A stretch of 64,000 nucleotides of DNA, from assembly GCF_030936135.1 (NCBI RefSeq), contig NC_082603.1, positions 30,505,236 through 30,569,235 of the forward strand. The letters run 5' to 3'. Source of the DNA: Gavia stellata (lineage: Eukaryota; Chordata; Aves; Gaviiformes; Gaviidae). Shown here in pieces: positions 15,118 to 25,150 of this stretch. Position 1 is the first letter of the stretch. The number at the start of each line of letters is the position of its first letter. A program made the translations under genes and the position numbers. The notes under the pieces were generated by a model. That model was not told the origin of the DNA. It saw only the letters and a program-made list of their open reading frames with translations, and searched no databases.

Positions 15118-18100
15118 ATGGTCGGAGTCAGGGTATTCCTGCAAAAAATCCTGATTCTTCTGCACGTTACTACGTGCGTGGTCATTGGCAAAACACTGAT
15201 GATACTGTTCCCCAACGCCATGAAAAGATACATCCTAAAACAGGGCGAAAAGAGCAGAATGAATGAGAATCCAAAGTTCAGCTACGAAAACTGGGGTCCG
15301 ACTTTTTTTAGCTTCAAGTATTTGCTCTTTGTGCTGAAGGTGAAGTGGAAGAGGCTGGAGGATGAAGCCTATGAGGGACATCCTGCTCCCAACACACCGG
15401 TAGTGACCTTCAACGGGGAAGTTCGTCACCTCCTTGATTTCATGCAAGGTCAGTAAATCAGCCACTTAGATGGGTTTGGTTTGCTAAGACGATGAATGAG
15501 GGGAAGAGGCTGCTGAGGGAGTAGGGACAGGCAGCTGGCATCAGCGTGCACGACATGGCAGACCGGACTATCGATGTTCACTTGATGGAAAAGATGCAGC
15601 ACGTTCACTCCAGCTGTCCGCTGCTCGATTTTCAGAAATAACCTGTGTTTATCGCCCTGGCTGCAATACCCCTTCACGCCAGTAAGCTTTCGAACCTCTT
15701 GCAAAAGCTGACTCTGCCTCGAAATAGCTCTTCACTGAAAGCCAAGATACTAATTTGTTTTAGGGAGAGAAGACCCAGGATCGGAACTGTGCGCAGTGAT
15801 TCATGAGTGCTGGCTGTCATTCGCTGTACGTACGGAAAGTCCCACACCAGCTCCCTCAGCCAGCCTAAAGCCTAGAAAGCACACGGTGCTTTTTTCCAGA
15901 TTGAAAGTGGCTCAAAATAAAGCAGAAGAAAAAGAAGTTGCTTTGTACTTTGTCCACTGCCTCCCACTGAGATCTCTGTAGAAGGTGGAATTAATCATTA
16001 AGCCGCAGTCTCTATCCCCATGGGAGGGATTACCTCCTCCTCCGACTCTGCTTTTTTAATTTTACATATATATATGTATATATGTAGAAAATAGGATGCA
16101 AATCTGGAAAATACACAGTATTTACAGGAAGGTACCCCCTTTATCACATTCTTTAGGGTATGAATCTATGCTAGCAGCAGTTTTTGAAGTTAAGCCCAGC
16201 CAGAAGGAAGATCTTGAACAAATTTCAGATAATGTAGCATAACCATGGACTAAAATAGGTTCTTAAAAATCCTGCAAGTTCTCTTAAATCAAGGCCTTGC
16301 AAACAGATGCTAACACGTGTGCGCACCTACAGTGTTAATTTGTAAGCAACTGCATACTTTTGCCTGCGACTTGTGTAACATTAGTTTAATAAATAATAAC
16401 ATATAACAGCGTTCTGTTTGGACAGGAAATTACAGAAATACATTGAAAGCGTGAAAGCCTGCGATGCACGACTGAAAAGTCTGCAGCTTCCACTCAGCTC
16501 AGCTAGAGCTGACACCTCTGAAAAAAATCAAGACACATCCAATAAATTCATGAAACGGCATGAAGACATCCCTGAACCAGTGTCCTTTGAAGAAGCTTGC
16601 AGATGATCACGTTTAGTATTTTTGAAGTTCCTTCGTACTAAGGGTGTCGGGGAGGCTGTTTAGACCAGTTCACTATCCCAAAATGTTGGTAACCTGAGAA
16701 CTGGCTCTTGTGACAAGGCCGCGAGAGAAGCCGTGGGACTGCACGGTGCCTCCTGCCTTCACTGGGCTTTACAAAGGAAAGGGTCCCTCTCGGTTAAGCT
16801 TGTTGCTGGATCCGGCACAGGTCAGAGCCAGGCTAGGGAAAGGAAAGCATGTTTATGCCCGTTTTGCATAGATGCAGATGTTCTGCTGCCGATTTTAATG
16901 TCCTCACAAGAAAGTTATGGGGCAAGTGACTTACCTACTGTTGCCCAGGAAACTCTGTGGCAGAGGCTCAATTCAGCGCATTAATTTAATGCTGTCCTTC
17001 CTCCCACCACTGATTTAACCACAAACTGTCCTGTTTTTTTTTCCCAGATAACCGACCTTTAATCCTGAATTTTGGAAGTTGCACCTGACCTTCATTTATG
17101 TTGAAATTTGATGAGTTCAACAAGCTCATCAAAGATTTCAGCTCAATAGCAGATTTCCTTATCATTTACATCGAAGAAGCTCACGCAGTAGGTACAGTAC
17201 AAACATCACAGTAATGCCTACCAAAACATCGGACACGTTATCATTCCCTTTAGGAAGAAAAGTATGTTAGCAAAGGAGGGAACTGCAAATGGGAAGAGAA
17301 ATCTTCCTCAGATCAAAACTGGCAACACCAAATCTAGGCACCAGTTCATGTCCCTAATTCTCCAAAGATTTTACTCACACATCTGACTTTACACCCAGTA
17401 CTCCTGCTGAAGACGCTCATCTCTGTGAAAGTGAAGCACATAGTTGTATCTTTACAAAACTGCCTCTCAGTGTTCGTACAGCTCCTTTTGGAAGGAAAAA
17501 AAAAGCATTTTGTAGAACAAAGGTTAAGCATACAATGCCAGCATGTTACATGTTTAAAAAAAAAAAATTCATTGTTAACATGTCTCAAGAACACAATGCA
17601 GACTCTAATTTGAAAAATTTAGCAAACAAACTGTACACACTCTTTTATCTGCACTGGACTCTAATGCATTGGCACTGATTTTTATTCCAGGGTTAAGGTG
17701 GTTTTCTAAAACATAACATTTACAGTTTTCAAGTTTTCTAACAATACATCCTTTCAGTAGTTGAGAAACAGATTAATAACCAAGCCAGTCATCAAAAACT
17801 TTCTCTACTTTCTACCTTTCTAGGAAAGGCTGTGTGCAAAGGTGTGTTTGCGTGTTTCTGAAAATGAAAGTGTGCCCTGGCTCAAATGTTTCACTTCTCA
17901 CAGATCTGAAATTTTGTTTCATGGGCTTAGAGTCAAGCAGAACCAATACTGTTGTTGTGACTGTGCTAAATGGGTGGGTATCAGCTGATAGCACTGCTTT
18001 CTGTTTTAAAATCCCCTCCTCTGTGCCAGTAATTTTGGCAAACCTTATCCAGATGGCATGTATCTCCCACACCTGGCATCGTTCTAGGGTTTATTTACAT

Positions 18101-19154
18101 GGGAAAATTTCTGCTAAAATACATCAAATATTTCTGAGTCCAGGGCAACGGGAAAATACCGTTTGCCCAAATTAAAGGGGAAAAAAAAAATCTTGGGACC
18201 ATTTATTTGAAAAGCTGTAGTGCTCTCGTACTCTGAGGGGTGACTTTCATTTCATGGCAAGTTTTAGTGTTAGGAGTAAATTGCAGTATTCTTTGAACAC
18301 AGTTTTGGGATATGACACATGGTACATCCTCACCCTTAACACCTATTCAAAATGTTCCTTGCTAAATCCCTTTCTCATTTGTTTTAGATGGATGGGCTTT
18401 TAAAAACAATATTGTTATTAAAAATCACAGAAGCCTTGAAGATCGAAAAATTGCAGCACAATTTCTTCAGAAAAATAATCCTTTATGTCCGGTGGTTTTA
18501 GACACCATGGAAAACCCGAGCAGTTCAAAATACGCTGCACTGCCGGAACGACTGTATCTACTTCAAGGAGGGAAGGTCATCTACAAGGTAAAAAATATCA
18601 ACAATAGTGAGCACGAGGTATTGAAATTTTTAAATTTCAAAACAATTTGAGAATGCTTTACATTTAACAGTCAGTATTTCATGCTGTTTGAGAGCTAAAA
18701 ACTTCACAATTCACTGTAACTGTGGAGAGAAAAGGACTTGCAGCTAAACCAGTCTGGGCCTTTATAATGTACATATTTGATGTACACCTCAGTCTTGCTC
18801 AAATATTTATCTTTTGGCCCATTAGAAAACCTAGGTACATCTATGCTGTGAGATCCAGGAACACTTTCCAGCTCCAGGATCAGACGTTGGCCCTGCCCCA
18901 GTTACACAGCAGGGTGTAACCTGTGCATACACCATCTCCCGCGCAATGGCTGCCATGCAGAGGAAGCCCAAGCACGCCTGCCCACGGTTCTGGTGGAGCT
19001 GCTGTGCTTCAAAGGACTTCTGCTTTGTGTATTTGAGCATCACTGTATAATTTTATTGCCTTTGCAGGGAGGAGTGGGGCCTTGGAATTATCACCCCCAG
19101 GAAATACGCGCCATCCTAGAAAAACTGAAAGAGAAAAAGAGGACTTCAGAGTAA
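15118..19154 (+). CDS. DIO1: DIO1, type I iodothyronine deiodinase (selenoprotein)
   Basis: DIO1 removes iodine from thyroxine, forming T3, and clears reverse T3. It is a single-span membrane enzyme with a cytosolic thioredoxin-fold catalytic domain. Four coding exons: 15118-15448, 17048-17191, 18388-18587 and 19068-19154. They give 253 residues ending KKRTSE, close to the usual ~250. The N-terminal membrane span is about residues 6-28 ([20 protein letters not shown]). The active site reads FGSCT-Sec-PSF: TGA at 17086-17088 is in frame as residue 124, exactly where the family has selenocysteine. Downstream, [41 protein letters not shown] and GPWNYHPQE match the family. A SECIS element lies in the 3'UTR at 19615-19655. 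Plain ORF callers would break this gene at the TGA. HSPB11 is convergent downstream. Confidence 0.97.
16426..16606 (+). other. Unassigned open frame in DIO1 intron 1, possible orphan exon
   Basis: After an AG acceptor-like sequence (GTTCTGTTTGGACAG ending at 16425), 60 codons stay open to a TGA at 16604. The conceptual peptide has a helical, charged start ([20 protein letters not shown]) and ends PVSFEEACR. It does not fit DIO1, and I do not recognise it. It could be a last exon of an unknown plus-strand transcript, a retrocopy remnant, or chance. No AATAAA was noticed soon after it, which weakens the last-exon reading. Confidence 0.25.
17086..17088 (+). other. DIO1: Selenocysteine UGA codon of DIO1
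   Basis: This TGA lies between ACC (Thr) and CCT (Pro) in the active-site motif GSCT-U-PSF. It is about 103 nt upstream of the exon 2/3 junction, so failure to insert Sec would expose the mRNA to nonsense-mediated decay, a known selenium-dependent control in selenoprotein genes. Confidence 0.96.
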
Positions 19155-19614
19155 AGACTATCTGGATAAAAAAGCTCAATGAATAAGTTTTCATAGACAT
19201 AAAAATAACAATACAGACAACAAGAAAAAGAATAACGGATGTGTATATATAGATACCTGTAATATGGTTCATTATGTGTTTGTCCAGAGGTTTTCAAGCC
19301 TCATCGCTACAACCCCAACTACCGCACTGTAGTATCTTACTACACTTATACCACACACAGTAATGAAGAGTAGTTGGGTCCATTGAGCTGTCAGGACTGG
19401 ATACCAATGTTTATAAGGAGTACCGTGCAGGATAAACTTCAGGGGTGGTGACTTTTGCAAAAGTCGACTGGCATGCAAAACAACCGATTTCACATTATTA
19501 AGATTCTCTTTCTCTTGTATACATACAATTTGCCTAAATGGTCACTTTCGCTGACTTCAGAAGGCTTCTGAGTAAGACAATTTCTATCAACATTTGTTTC
19601 TATTAATATTTGTT

Positions 19615-19655
19615 ATGACAGTCATAGCATAAAGCACAGATTGCTGTGACCTGAT
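19615..19655 (+). promoter_or_regulatory. DIO1: SECIS element in DIO1 3'UTR
   Basis: The sequence shows ATGA at 19615-19618 and TGAT at 19652-19655, which form the non-Watson-Crick quartet. Between them, GTCATAGC (19621-19628) pairs with GCTGTGAC (19643-19650) over eight base pairs including one G-U. The apical part begins ATAAAG, giving the conserved unpaired AA. All core features of a eukaryotic SECIS are present, about 460 nt after the stop codon. Confidence 0.93.
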
Positions 19656-20148
19656 TGTAGAAAATACTTATAGAAACAAGGGATTGATCTGCAATTATTA
19701 AAAAACTATCAGAGCACTTCATATGGCTTCAGATTATTTCCCTCCCTGCCCTCTCCCCGGTTATTTCTAAGCATTAGTAGACGTTCATATTCATCCTATT
19801 AATCTTGAACAGTTTGAGTTGATGAGAGAGTTACCAATTTAAGAACTTTTGAAGCACTTGTTTGACAGTAGGAAGCAATACCTCCCATTTAAGTATTTCA
19901 CACTTTTTTTTCCTATTTAACTTAGAGTGCAAAGGAAACATTTTACAGGAAGTAGAGTTTTAATTCATGTAATAAGAAAGCCTGGTATGAACATACTATT
20001 TTAAACGGACTCAGTTATGTTCAAATGTTCTAGGGTAACAGTCTAGGTTATAAAACTAGAAAGTTGTTACTACAATTAACAGGAGTACTGCATTACATAC
20101 ATTAAACCAATGGGGAATACATACCACATCCATACCTTCAAAACACAC

Positions 20149-20173
20149 TTTAATACAAGGTTTTAACAATAAA
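20149..20173. terminator. Abutting candidate poly(A) signals of DIO1 (+) and HSPB11 (-)
   Basis: Plus-strand AATAAA at 20168-20173 could end DIO1. Minus-strand ATTAAA at 20149-20154, 81 bp past the HSPB11 stop, could end HSPB11. If both are used, the two convergent mRNAs overlap tail to tail by a few tens of bases. An earlier plus-strand ATTAAA shortly after the SECIS (about 19700) is an alternative for DIO1. Confidence 0.4.
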
Positions 20174-20234
20174 TATTCTCTGCACTACAAATATCAAAAT
20201 ATAAATTCTTTGTAAGAAAAACTGAGGTACAAAT

Positions 20235-23200
20235 TTAAGCTGGACTTAACGTGTTTTCTGCTGTGCCCTCTGCCATTACTCGGTGCACTGATACAAAATG
20301 ATCAAAGGCAGATTTGATGATAAAACGCAAGTAAGTGGCTTGGAAATCAGGAAGCTGTAGAAGGAAAAAAAAAGGTTATTGCATTCTCTGTAGTAACACA
20401 ACTATCAAACAACATTTGCAGAAGTTTGTCAGACAGAAGGATCTAAGTATTTCTGTGTCTGTTTTCGAATTACACATAAATCAAGCTCTTTGAATACATC
20501 TAGCCAGCTTCAGAGCTTCTTTAGATGACAGCAATTCAAAAAAGTCCCATTCCTCCCGAACAGTGCAGCCTTAAAGGCAACAACTGAGGGAGGAAAGATT
20601 GTCACACTTCTAGAAAGAGCTCTTTCACAGTGTTAGGAGCAGTAGGCAGGTGCAATTTCATACCTTAATCTACAAAGGAGCAGTAGGGAAGTGCAATTTC
20701 ATACCATGATCTACAAATTCCTGTATCTAACATCAATTTAACAATAACTGTGAATAAAGACATGTTTTGGTTTTTCATGGTTTCTCCCCAGTTAGTCTAG
20801 CCATCCCATGTCATGAACCACTACTGATGTACACTGTAAATACTCACTGGAAATTCTTCTATTTGAAGCTGTCCTTCAGTGTGTTGCAAGTCTAGAAAAT
20901 ACATTTTAAAGCAAATAATGAATAATAACGTGCAATGCTGTGAAAAGTTTTCACTGAACTTCAGAGTTCAAGAGAGTTTAAGGACCATGAACGTACACTG
21001 CATATAGAAATTGTTCTTTTTTTGCAAGGTGATTTAAGAGAACAAATACTTTTTGCAATATCCCAGTGTATATATATCCCACTCGTTACACTGTTTTATA
21101 AAATGTCACCCAAGAGGCATTAAAAAAAAAAACAAAACCAACCAAACAATGCAGGAAATGGCACTCTATTATACTATGTAAGTCTTTTTTTAATTTTTGG
21201 AACATAAAAGCGAGTGCATAAGTGTGCTTTTAGGCCTTATTCAGCATTTTACATGTCCAAACTGCTACACAGACCATCAGTGTTCATAAACTTAATTTAA
21301 ATGTCTATTACATGAACATCTAATAAAATAATCATCGAGCTACACTTGACTACTCAACAAATACACATGGGGTTAAAGTGACTCGCTGAAAAAATTATGG
21401 TGTATCAATAACTATAAAAAGGATGCGTTTATCAGTATGGCTAAACAGAACCTAACTAAAATCTAAACTCAATTTTATAAACATGATTTTACAGACTATA
21501 TATACTTAGTCAAAGGCATAAAATTAAGATTTAACTTTCGAATAAAGAGTATTGCTTCCCGGTGTATTTACCATTATCCATCTAAAAATGCATTTTTCAA
21601 ATTGGGAAAATGGTGCTATATAGCACCAGGCTACACGACTGGAAACCTGGCTATTTTTCCAAAATGTCCATGTGTTCACTTGATGTTCAAAGAAACCACC
21701 GGAGAACCCAAAGAATTTGATATTATGTATGCAAAAAGTGATAGTTCCCTCCGGAAGAGCATCACTGAAATTATTCAGCCAGCTAAGGTGAAAATGCAAT
21801 TAAGTTACTGTGAGAACTACTCCACGGTATAACATCATAAGCAATTTTTGCAGGAAAACAGGGAACCCTGTGAAACACGCAATTAAAATACAAACCAAGA
21901 CTAACTAAAATTAACAAAAGTAGTCTAGGTCACGAGGCTTTACCAAAGGCTGACAACGTGACCGATATTGTTCTTAGATACCTGCCAGGGTACACATCTT
22001 AGTGTTATCCTCCCATCCTCCCCTAGGAAAAAAACATTTTCAAGCTTCATTAGCAAGTTTTATTTTTGATGAATTATCACAGTAGTAAGTATAAAAGTCA
22101 ATCAGAATCCTTCCTAGTTTGCCTAACACAAGCTTTGTTACTCTAAAACCTAGAAATAGTAAGTGAATCAGTAAATACAAAGATCAGCATCATTCCCACA
22201 AAATCCCCCCTGCTTCAGATTCAGAATCTTACCTTTTTCAATGCACTGTTCAAAACCTACTGGGTCTTCAGCTATGCTTCTTTCAATCCTTAAGGTCCGC
22301 ACTAAAATATATATACATTTAAAGTATCAGTACAAATTCTGATTCTTTATTGATAATTATATTTATTGCATCACTGTTCATCTACAAAGCACTTTAGAAG
22401 CATTAACTAATCCATTCTTCCCCAACCTTACGGGGTAGGAATATAATAAAACCACCATCCTTATGTTCCAGGTTGGACAATAACAAGTCTTCGTGTCTTT
22501 TGCGTGTAGCCTCTGCTAATGGTCAAGCTCCTGTCTCCATGCTCTGACCTTGTAACGGTCCTTTCTGTTTTAGAACTCACATTTTCCTTCACATTATTTA
22601 AAAAAGACTAAGAAAGTTCTGTCCTACGAAATTATAAAAATCAATATTCAAAATAAATCATTAAAAGAGTAAGTATTGTAGTCCTGTCCATTAGATTAGA
22701 ACAGCCACCGCTGTGCAACAGACAGTTAATTACAGGCCTGATACGTGATGTTGTAAGAACAAAAGAAGTGCAGGTGGGGTAGATTTTCTATCTTTTTCTA
22801 TTTATGAAAAACTTTGGATGTGGAGGACAATTGCTTTGTTAAGCTAAACGAAGCTTTATGAATTAAATTAAGCTTTATGAATCTGTTAGAAGTGACTGCT
22901 TACAGAATGTGACACTACCGTGAGAATTTACATTTAGGCACATAAACACATTTTAACATAGTATGCATTACGTACTGCAATGCAAGAAGTCTTACCCAAG
23001 TAACACTGGATCGTGACTTTGCTGATTTTTACACATTTAGGAAAACCGATAATGAATTCCTGGGGGAACATGCCTGTCGTCGTCCAAAACGTTTCTGAAC
23101 TTCTGTGGAGAAAAAAGGATAAAACCCCCACCTGTAGTTTTCCATCTACAACCATCTTGAAATAAATTTATCACCAAAAAAAAAAAAAAAAGGAAAACCG

Positions 23201-23643
23201 GAAAAAGCTGCAACATCATTTTTATTTGGGGTATTTTAAACAAACCCCTGTACGACAAAGGGGAAGCTCTCTGGAAGTATTAATACTTCGACGTTCGGGC
23301 TCTGTACCCGAGCAGTACCACAAAAGGGCTCACAAACGGTGGGGGTCCCGCGAAAAAGAGTTGAATTACGTGACAACATGCACGGGAAGGCAAAGGACAG
23401 AGCCCGGCGCTGACGGGCTGCGGTAACGGCAGCGCGGGGAGGGCTCTCCGCGGGGACCGGCCGCCCCGGAGGAGCCGCTTCCCGCCGGGGCCCGCGCGCC
23501 CCTCACGGCCCCTCACGGCCCCTCAGCGTCCCCCGCCCTCCTCACCCGTCCGCCATGTTCTCGGCGGGGTGCTGCTCGTCGCTGGAGGTAGCCAGGACGA
23601 GGGCAGCCCCCGCCGAGCTCAGGCACCAGTCGGCGGCCCTCAT
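20235..23643 (-). CDS. HSPB11: HSPB11 / IFT25, intraflagellar transport subunit
   Basis: IFT25 pairs with the small GTPase IFT27 in the IFT-B complex, and is needed for export of Hedgehog and BBSome cargo from cilia. Despite the HSPB name it has a galactose-binding-like jelly-roll fold, not an alpha-crystallin fold. Five coding exons on the minus strand: 23546-23643, 22996-23102, 22233-22301, 20848-20891 and 20235-20354. They sum to 438 nt, 145 residues plus stop, as expected for the family (~144). Landmarks are LATSSDEQHPAENMADG, ETFWTTTGMFPQEFIIGF, VRTLRIERS, DPVGFEQCIEKD, HTEGQLQ and ATYLRFIIKSAFDHFVSVH. The start MRAADWCLSS at 23643 matches human MRKIDLCLSS. The gene is head-to-head with LRRC42 across a CpG island and convergent with DIO1. 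Confidence 0.97.
20636..20717. repeat. Tandem duplication, two copies of a 41-bp unit
   Basis: Copies at 20636-20676 and 20677-20717 both run from GGAGCAGTAGG to ATCTACAAA and differ at about four positions. The array lies in an HSPB11 intron, about 130 bp below the exon that ends at 20848. The high identity suggests a fairly recent local duplication. Confidence 0.9.
22384..22472 (-). mobile_element. Ancient MIR-like SINE relic
   Basis: The sequence runs AAAGCACTTTAGAAGCATTA, then ACTAATCC, ACGGGGTAGGAATATAATAA and CATCCTTATGTTCCAG. This follows, in reverse-complement order, the 3' half of MIR/CORE-type SINEs (GCGCTTTA, ATTAACTCATTTAATCC, GAGGTAGGTACTATTATTATC, CCCATTTTACAG). It is heavily diverged and lies in an HSPB11 intron. 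Such elements long predate birds. The call rests on remembered consensus only. Confidence 0.45.
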
Positions 23644-24224
23644 CCCCGCGCGGCGGCCGGCAGCTGAGCGGCGGGGAGGGGAAGGCCGGGCCTGCCGCTC
23701 CCAGGCAACGGCGGCGGCCCCGCGCAACCCGCAAAGCCGTCCCTGCGCGCCGCCCGCCCGCGCCCGCCGTTCCGCCTGCGGGAGCTGCGCGGTGCTCGGC
23801 GGGGTCCTGCGGGACCCGCCGCCTCAGGCTAAGCGCCTCACACGCGCGGGGCAGCGAGAGCCCCTCACGGCCCCGGCGCCCCCTTCCCCGGCTCCCCGCC
23901 GCTGCCGTAGCCCCCCGGGAGCCTCACGCCCCCAGCCCCGCGGTGGGGTGGCGGTGCGGCTGCCGCCGGCGGGGGGCGGGAGGTTGGGCAGCGGGGGGCC
24001 CGCCCCGCAGCAGGGCGGGGGAGGCCGGCCGGGCCCCCCGCGCACCCCAGCACTCCCCACCCCCGCTCCCGGCATGCCCCGCGTCGCCCCGGCCCCAGCC
24101 CGGTCCCGGTCCCCGCCCCCGGCGCGGCTCCGCCCGCCGCCCGCCGGCGCTGCGGGATGGGCGGCGGGAGCGCCGAGCCGCGGCCCGGCTGACGGCGCGT
24201 TGGGGCGGCCCCTCCCGGGGCAGG
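23400..24224. promoter_or_regulatory. HSPB11/LRRC42 head-to-head CpG-island promoter and LRRC42 leader exon
   Basis: This is an extreme GC/CpG block containing HSPB11 exon 1 (start codon 23643). It ends near a good donor, CGGGGCAG|GTAGGTG at 24223/24224, which I take as the end of the untranslated LRRC42 first exon. The first LRRC42 coding exon follows with an acceptor at 25135. A short direct repeat, CCCCTCACGGCCCCTCACGG, lies near 23500-23522. Long open frames here (up to 436 codons) are artefacts of stop-poor GC-rich DNA. Confidence 0.65.
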
Positions 24225-24410
24225 TAGGTGGGGACCGGGCCGGCGGCCCCGGCGGGGAGCGGGGCGCTCGCCTCCCTGCGCCACGCTTGCCGGGCGGGGC
24301 GGACCGGGGGCCGGGCGGGGCGGGGACCCTTCCCCTTGCGCCCCTCGGGGCAGCGTCCGGTCACGGCGCGCTCACCCCCGGGCACGGCCCGATCCCTTCA
24401 CAGACCCCCC

Positions 24411-24430
24411 GGGCCGGGCCGGGCCGGGCC
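24411..24430. repeat. (GGGCC)4 pentamer repeat
   Basis: Four perfect GGGCC units lie in LRRC42 intron 1, next to C-rich sequence. The repeat is short, and G-quadruplex or i-motif formation is possible. Confidence 0.9.
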
Positions 24431-24802
24431 GGACCCCCCTCCCGCCCCCTCAGAGCTGGACCCCACCCCCCCTCGGCCCCCCCGTCCTCCCGGGCAGCGC
24501 CCGATCCCTTCAGCACCCTCTTCCCGCCTCGGGCAGGGCCCGATCCCCTCCCACCCCGCAGGACCCGAGCCCCCAGCCCCTCAGGGTGGGAGCTGACAGG
24601 ACCCCCTCCCTCCCCTGCCCCCCCGCCGTGGCAGGGTCTGCGCCCTCCTGCCCCCCGCCAGGACCGCTGCTCACGAACCAGCCCCCCCGGCACCGGCCGG
24701 GCTAGGCTGGGGAAGGGGCATCAGGGGCCTGCCCACCCTCCTGGGGAGGGCGATTCTCCAGCAGGCTCCATTGCCCTGCTGCAGTCGGCCATTTGCCCTC
24801 CT

Positions 24803-24822
24803 CCCCCCCCCCCCCCCCCCCC
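24803..24822. repeat. Homopolymer of about 20 C followed by GCAG
   Basis: A C-run in LRRC42 intron 1 ends CCGCAGCAG, which by form is a polypyrimidine tract plus splice acceptor. It may serve an alternative leader exon or be a chance C-tract. Runs like this are prone to assembly length error. Confidence 0.8.
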
Positions 24823-25150
24823 GCAGCAGAGCCGGGCCAAGCTGGATCCAGCCCCAGGCCACTGACGAGCACCAGGCACAGAGTGGCGGGGCCCTGTCAG
24901 AGCAAAGGCTTTTCACCTCTCTGCCAGCCCCGCGTTCAGTTCCCCCTTGACTGGTGTTTGCGGTTTGATGGCAGACAGCACACACCCCTGTTCCACGCAC
25001 CCTGCCCTTACTTGCACCGCAGGGTTACGTGACCGTGATCGGGGTGTTGAAGAGAGCTGCCAGGGTTTGGGGTCTTTCCTGAGTAGTGTTTTCCTCTGTG
25101 GCTATTCTTTACATGTCTACGGTTTGTTTTTGCAGAACTGGACGAGGGGA

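Noticed and set aside
21524-21832. Overlapping plus and minus frames in an HSPB11 intron (e.g. GKWCYIAPGYTTGNLAIF)
   Set aside because: There is no homology I recognise, both strands are open, and no splice or transcript evidence is seen. A blastx would settle it.
23555-24865. 436-codon plus-strand open frame rich in Pro, Arg, Gly and Ala
   Set aside because: It lies over the HSPB11/LRRC42 CpG island, has only GC-driven composition, and runs antisense through HSPB11 exon 1. It shows no domain.
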